Positions 22,550 to 25,976 of a stretch of DNA of 25,976 nt are shown in pieces. Position 1 is the first letter of the stretch. Every line of letters starts with the position of its first letter. The notes beneath the pieces are model-generated. The model was not told the origin of the DNA, made no database searches, and worked only from the letters and a program-made list of their open reading frames with translations. The stretch comes from Suillus spraguei. Taxonomy: Eukaryota > Basidiomycota > Agaricomycetes > Boletales > Suillaceae. The stretch spans positions 1 through 25,976 of the forward strand of contig JABCPU010000803.1 of NCBI GenBank assembly GCA_016800925.1. Direction: 5' to 3'. The position numbers and the translations under genes were made by a program.

Positions 22550-22775
22550 CGAGTCCACCACCGTTGTGCCTTTGGCACAGGAAGCAAAAGGAGTGCTTCG
22601 ACTCCTTTTGCTCCCTGGCTAAGGCTTTCATCCTAATAATTCTGTTTGCCCAAGGCACAGGAAGGCAAAAAGAGTGCGAAGCACTCTTTTTGCCTTCCTG
22701 GCCTTGGCTTCATCCAATAATTCTCTTTTGCCCACACTCTTTTTGGCTATCTGGCCTTGGCTTCATCCTAATAAT
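22550..22775. repeat. Hairpin module, copy 2 (H3 loop flipped, H4 half lost)
   Basis: H1-H4 are in the same order as copy 1. H2 has lost two bases beside its loop. H3 has a perfect 20-bp stem (22658-22677 / 22681-22700), but its loop reads GAA (22678-22680) instead of TTC. H4 keeps only its 3' arm (CACTCTTTTTGGC). Confidence 0.9.
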
Positions 22776-23023
22776 TATATTTAATAATGATAATTGGTCT
22801 TGAAATAAATTATAACTTTAACAATATTTTGAGAGAAGTAAAGTACCACATCACCATCTTTGTGAGTTTATTGCCCATTCTCATCCTCATGTCATTGCAT
22901 TTGATTTTGATTTTGATTTTTTTGTAATTATTTACTGCAAACTGTTAACTTGAATAAATCTTTTGTGTCAAGTTTTAATAGGGGGCAACAGTATTAAGTT
23001 GTCACGGAACAAAAACATGCAAG

Positions 23024-23828
23024 TGTCCCATCTCCCATCTCCTGTTACTGGTCTCCTGTCTCTCATTTCCTCTTACCAGTCTGCTGTCTCCTGATCTCTG
23101 TCTCCCATCTTGTGTCTCCCGTCTCCCGTCTCCATCTCCCATCTCCCGTTCCATCTCCCGTCTCCGTCTCCCTCCAGTCTTCCGTCTTTCCGTCTCCATC
23201 TCCCCCATCTCTCTTCCATCTCCCATCTCCCATCTCCCATCTCCCCCATCTCCCATCTCCATTCTCCCCATCTCCCATCTCCATCTCCCCATCTCCCACT
23301 CCCATCTCCCATTCCCCTGTCTCTCATCTCCCCCCATCTCCCATCTCCCATTCTCCCCATCTCCCCTGCTCCCCATCTCCCGTCTCCCATCCCCCCATCT
23401 CCCCTGTCTCTCATCTCCCATCTCCCGTCTCCCCATCTCCCCATCTCTCCTGTCTCTCCTGTCTCTGTCTCCTGTCTCCTGTCTCCTGTCTCGTGTCTCC
23501 TGTCTCCCATCTCCTGTCTCCTTGTCTCCCATCTCCTGTCTCCCATCTCCTGTCTCCCATCTCCCATCTTCCCATCTTCCCATCTCCCATCTCCCATCTC
23601 CCATCTCCATCTCCCATCTCCCATCTCATCTCCATCTCCCATCTCCCATCTCCATCTCCATCTCCCATCTCCCATCTCCCATCTCCCATCACCCATCTTC
23701 CCCATCCCCATCTCCCCTGTCTCTCATCTCTCTGTCTTCTGTGCCTCCCCATCTCCCATCTCCTGCTCCCATCTCCCGTGCCTTCATCTTCCTCCCCCAT
23801 GCTCTTCTGTCCCCCATCTCTGCGTCCT
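23024..23828. repeat. Heptamer minisatellite array in unit A
   Basis: About 800 bp of CTCCCAT / CTCCCGT / CTCCTGT heptamers with occasional hexamers. The plus strand is pyrimidine-dominated, with regular A or G interruptions. Because the period is 7, all reading frames cycle through a 7-residue pattern (plus strand: Ser/Pro/His/Leu; minus: MGDGRWE-like) without stops. The long open frames here are artefacts. Confidence 0.95.
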
Positions 23829-24454
23829 AATGATCATAGCAGCTTTAAAACAAATAAATGATTTTTTCAAATGACAAAGTTCAGATTCTTTGATAGCCAA
23901 AATTAATATCAATCTAAGAAAATCTATTAGAGATGTTTCCTGAGGGTGGGAGAGGACACTTCAGCCTGCTTGGCAAATTCCACCTGGTATTGGTGGCCTG
24001 ATGGAGTAGCTTGTATAGGTATCAACCTGTTCCTGACAACTTGATCATGCCTTTGATGGTGCCACCACTCCTTCCAGCCCTGATGGTTTCCCTTAGCCAT
24101 CTTCTGCAATTGCACTCATTTTTTGCTTGCCCTCCTTTTTGCTTTCACTCCTTTGACTCCTTTTGGCTTCACTTTTGACTTCACACTCCTTTGGCTCCCT
24201 GGCCTCAGCTCCATCTAATAATTTGTTTTACCCAGCTTCAGACAAACCCATGGCAAATTCCACCAGCTGTTGCAGTCATGTGACCAAATCACGCAATCGC
24301 ATCACGCAATCATACAATGGGACAACAGTGAGTCGGCACTCGAAAAAAACCATGCAAGAAATTTCCAAAAAGAAATAGCTGAGCTAAGCGTTCCTAAGCG
24401 AAAGCCATGTGAGCTAGCGAGCCAGATTCCCACCTTTCTCCCATACTTTATAGA

Positions 24455-24670
24455 CGAGTCCACCACCATTGTGCTTTGGACAGGAAGCAAAAGGAGTGCT
24501 TCGCACTCCTTTTTGCCCTGGCCAAGGCTTTCATCCTAATAATTCTGTTTGCAAGGCACAGGAAGGCAAAAAGAGTGCTTCGCACTCTTTTTGCCTTCCT
24601 GGCCTTGGCTTCATCCCAATAATTCTCTTTTGCCACACTCTTTTTGGCTTTCTGTCCTTGAATTCATCCT
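24455..24670. repeat. Hairpin module, copy 3
   Basis: H2 (24485-24515) and H3 (stem 24559-24578 / 24582-24601, loop TTC) are intact. H4 again lacks its 5' arm, as in copy 2, so copies 2 and 3 share that deletion. H1 has decayed. Confidence 0.9.
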
Positions 24671-24912
24671 AAAATAATTATCTTTAATAATGATAATAGG
24701 TCTTGAAATCAATTATAACTTTAACCAATATTTTGAGAGAAGTAAAAGTACCCATCACCATATTTGTGAATTTATTGCCCATCTCATCCTCATGTAATTG
24801 CATTTGATTTTGATTTTTTTAAATTATTTACTGCAAACAATTAACTTATCTTTTGTGTCAAGTTTTAATAGGGGCAACAGTATTAAGTTGCCACACAACA
24901 AAAATATGCAAG

Positions 24913-25616
24913 TGTCCCATCTCCCGTCTCCTATCTCCTGTTACTGGTCTCCTGTCTCTCATTTCCTTTACCAGTCTGCTGTCTCCATCTTGTGTCTCCC
25001 ATCTTGTGTCTCCATCTTGTGTCCCATCTTGTGTCTCTTGTCTTGTGTCTCCATTCTCCTGTTCTCCTGTCTCCTGTCTCCTGTCTCCGTCTCTCATCTT
25101 TTGTCTCCATCTCTCATTCCATCTTCCTGTCTCCCATCTCCTGTCTCCTGTCTCCCGTCTCCTGTCTCCATCTTGTGTCTACCAATCTCCCGTCTCCCAT
25201 CTTGTGTCTCCCATCCTGTCTCCATCTCCCATCTTGTGTTCCTGTCTTGTGTCTCCCATTCTCCTGTCTCCTGTCTCCCGTCTCCTGTCTCCCATCTTGT
25301 GTCTACCAATCTCCGTCTCCAATCTGGTGTCTCCCATCCTGTCTTCCCATCTCCCATTCTTGTGTCTCCTGTCTTGTGTCTCCCATCTCCTGTATCTCCT
25401 GTCTCCTGTTCCCATCTCCATTCTTCCGTGTCTCCGTTGTCCCGTGTCCCGTGTCGTGTCCCGTCTCCTGTCTCCCATCTCCTGTCTCCCATCCTCCCAT
25501 CTCTGTTCCATCTCCCGTCTCCCATCTCCCAATCTCCTGTCTCCTGTCTCCCACCTCCTGTCTCCCATGCTTCATTCTCTCCTCCCCATGCTCTTCTGTC
25601 CCCCCATCTCTCCATT
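24913..25616. repeat. Heptamer minisatellite array in unit B
   Basis: About 700 bp of the same heptamer family, but enriched in a CTTGTGT variant (from CTCCTGT-like units) that appears only once, near the start, in the array of unit A. The variant's spread shows array-specific expansion after the unit duplicated. Open frames on both strands are artefacts, as in unit A. Confidence 0.95.
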
Positions 25617-25976
25617 AATGATCATAGCAGCTTTTGAAACAAATAAAATGATTTTTCAAATGACAAAGTTTAGATTCTTTGATTAGCCAAAATTATAATC
25701 AATCTAAGAAACTTCTATAAGAAGATGTTTCCTGAGGTGGGAAGACACTTCCAGCCTGCTGGCAACTTCCAACCTGATATTGGTCCTGATGGAGTAGCCT
25801 GTCATTAGGTATTGACAACTTGACCATGCCTTTTGATGGTGCCACCACTCCTTCCAGCCCCTGATGAGTTCCTTCTGTTTTACCTATTAGCCATCTTCTG
25901 CAATTGCACTCATTTTTGGCTTGCCTCCTTTTTTGCTTTCCACTCCTTTGCACTCCTTTTTGCCTTCACTTTTGCT

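Larger units (their letters stand above)
22546..24450. repeat. 1.9-kb tandem repeat unit A (hairpins, AT block, minisatellite, tail)
   Basis: It begins TAGACGAGTCCACCACC. In order it holds the hairpin module (22550-22775), an AT-rich block with TTGATTTTGATTTT and GGGGGCAACAGTATTAAGTT (22780-23015), a heptamer array (23024-23828), a conserved post-array block (ATGATCATAGCAGC and following; 23829-24120), and a stretch of half-hairpin arms (24120-24240). Unit B starts at 24451, giving a period of 1905 bp. No protein gene is supported. Confidence 0.85.
24451..25976. repeat. 1.9-kb tandem repeat unit B (incomplete at window end)
   Basis: Same order of parts as unit A: hairpins 24455-24670, AT block to 24912, minisatellite 24913-25616, post-array block from 25617. 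It is cut by the window edge within the half-hairpin stretch. Many small indels relative to unit A show independent decay after duplication. Confidence 0.85.

Noticed and set aside
15429..22775. Hairpin modules on both sides of the Helitron read as long terminal repeats of a retrotransposon
   Set aside because: The internal sequence encodes RepHel, not gag-pol. The modules lack TG...CA ends, and a third copy lies outside.
23002..23874. Several 100-250 codon open frames on both strands (Ser/Pro/His/Leu or Gly/Asp/Arg/Trp/Met rich)
   Set aside because: They are generated by the stop-free heptamer minisatellite. All frames are open and repeat every seven residues, and none shows non-repetitive domain sequence.
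23024..25616. CRISPR-like or telomeric repeat array
   Set aside because: There are no constant repeats with unique spacers, and the heptamer is not the fungal telomere repeat TTAGGG or CCCTAA.
24798..25686. Open frames of 200-280 codons in the second array
   Set aside because: Same artefact as in the first array; the few unique residues at the ends come from flanking repeat-unit sequence.

Overview
The window is nuclear DNA of a mushroom-forming basidiomycete (Agaricomycetes-like). Protein-coding genes are cut by many very short GT-AG introns (46-69 nt), several with CTRAY-type branch points. The gene content (MSH2, polyubiquitin, SEC5, tandem G-domain P-loop proteins, a RepHel Helitron) fits that group. 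I reconstructed every exon chain by hand and checked phase; nothing was aligned against a database.

Layout. (1) 1-5500 is a small nest of related P-loop GTPase genes. An apparently intact two-G-domain gene runs leftwards off the window edge. A head-to-head inverted copy, promoter included, lies at 2350-4286; its first G domain is open but its second half is broken. A third, internally deleted remnant lies at 4560-4930. (2) 5501-9641 (-) is a complete MSH2 mismatch-repair gene of 25 exons and 960 aa. (3) 9642-10612 is a divergent intergenic region with a CGCG/MCB-like cluster near MSH2 and a TGTAAC-motif cluster plus a probable 5'UTR intron near ubiquitin. (4) 10613-11585 (+) is a polyubiquitin gene of four units plus a terminal Phe. 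(5) 11820-15224 (-) is a complete exocyst SEC5 gene of 15 exons and 879 aa. (6) About 15429-22195 is a decayed Helitron (RepHel) on the minus strand. Its helicase ORF is still long, but its Rep part carries frameshifts, a nonsense codon and a roughly 0.6 kb insertion with a 6-bp target duplication directly in front of the catalytic tyrosines. (7) About 22546-25976 holds two tandem copies of a 1.9 kb unit: a set of long perfect hairpins, an AT-rich block, a heptamer minisatellite (CTCCCAT and variants) and a unique tail. The same hairpin set occurs, in the same orientation, at the 3' side of the Helitron (15429-15670).

Working together. MSH2, polyubiquitin and SEC5 are independent housekeeping genes (DNA repair, protein turnover, exocytosis). 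The right half is a repeat island lying about 200 bp upstream of the SEC5 start. The most interesting signals are the three-copy hairpin module with one flipped loop, the clean insertion splitting the Helitron nuclease between its HUH and two-tyrosine motifs, the CpG-type substitutions concentrated in conserved helicase motifs, and the inverted duplication of the GTPase gene.
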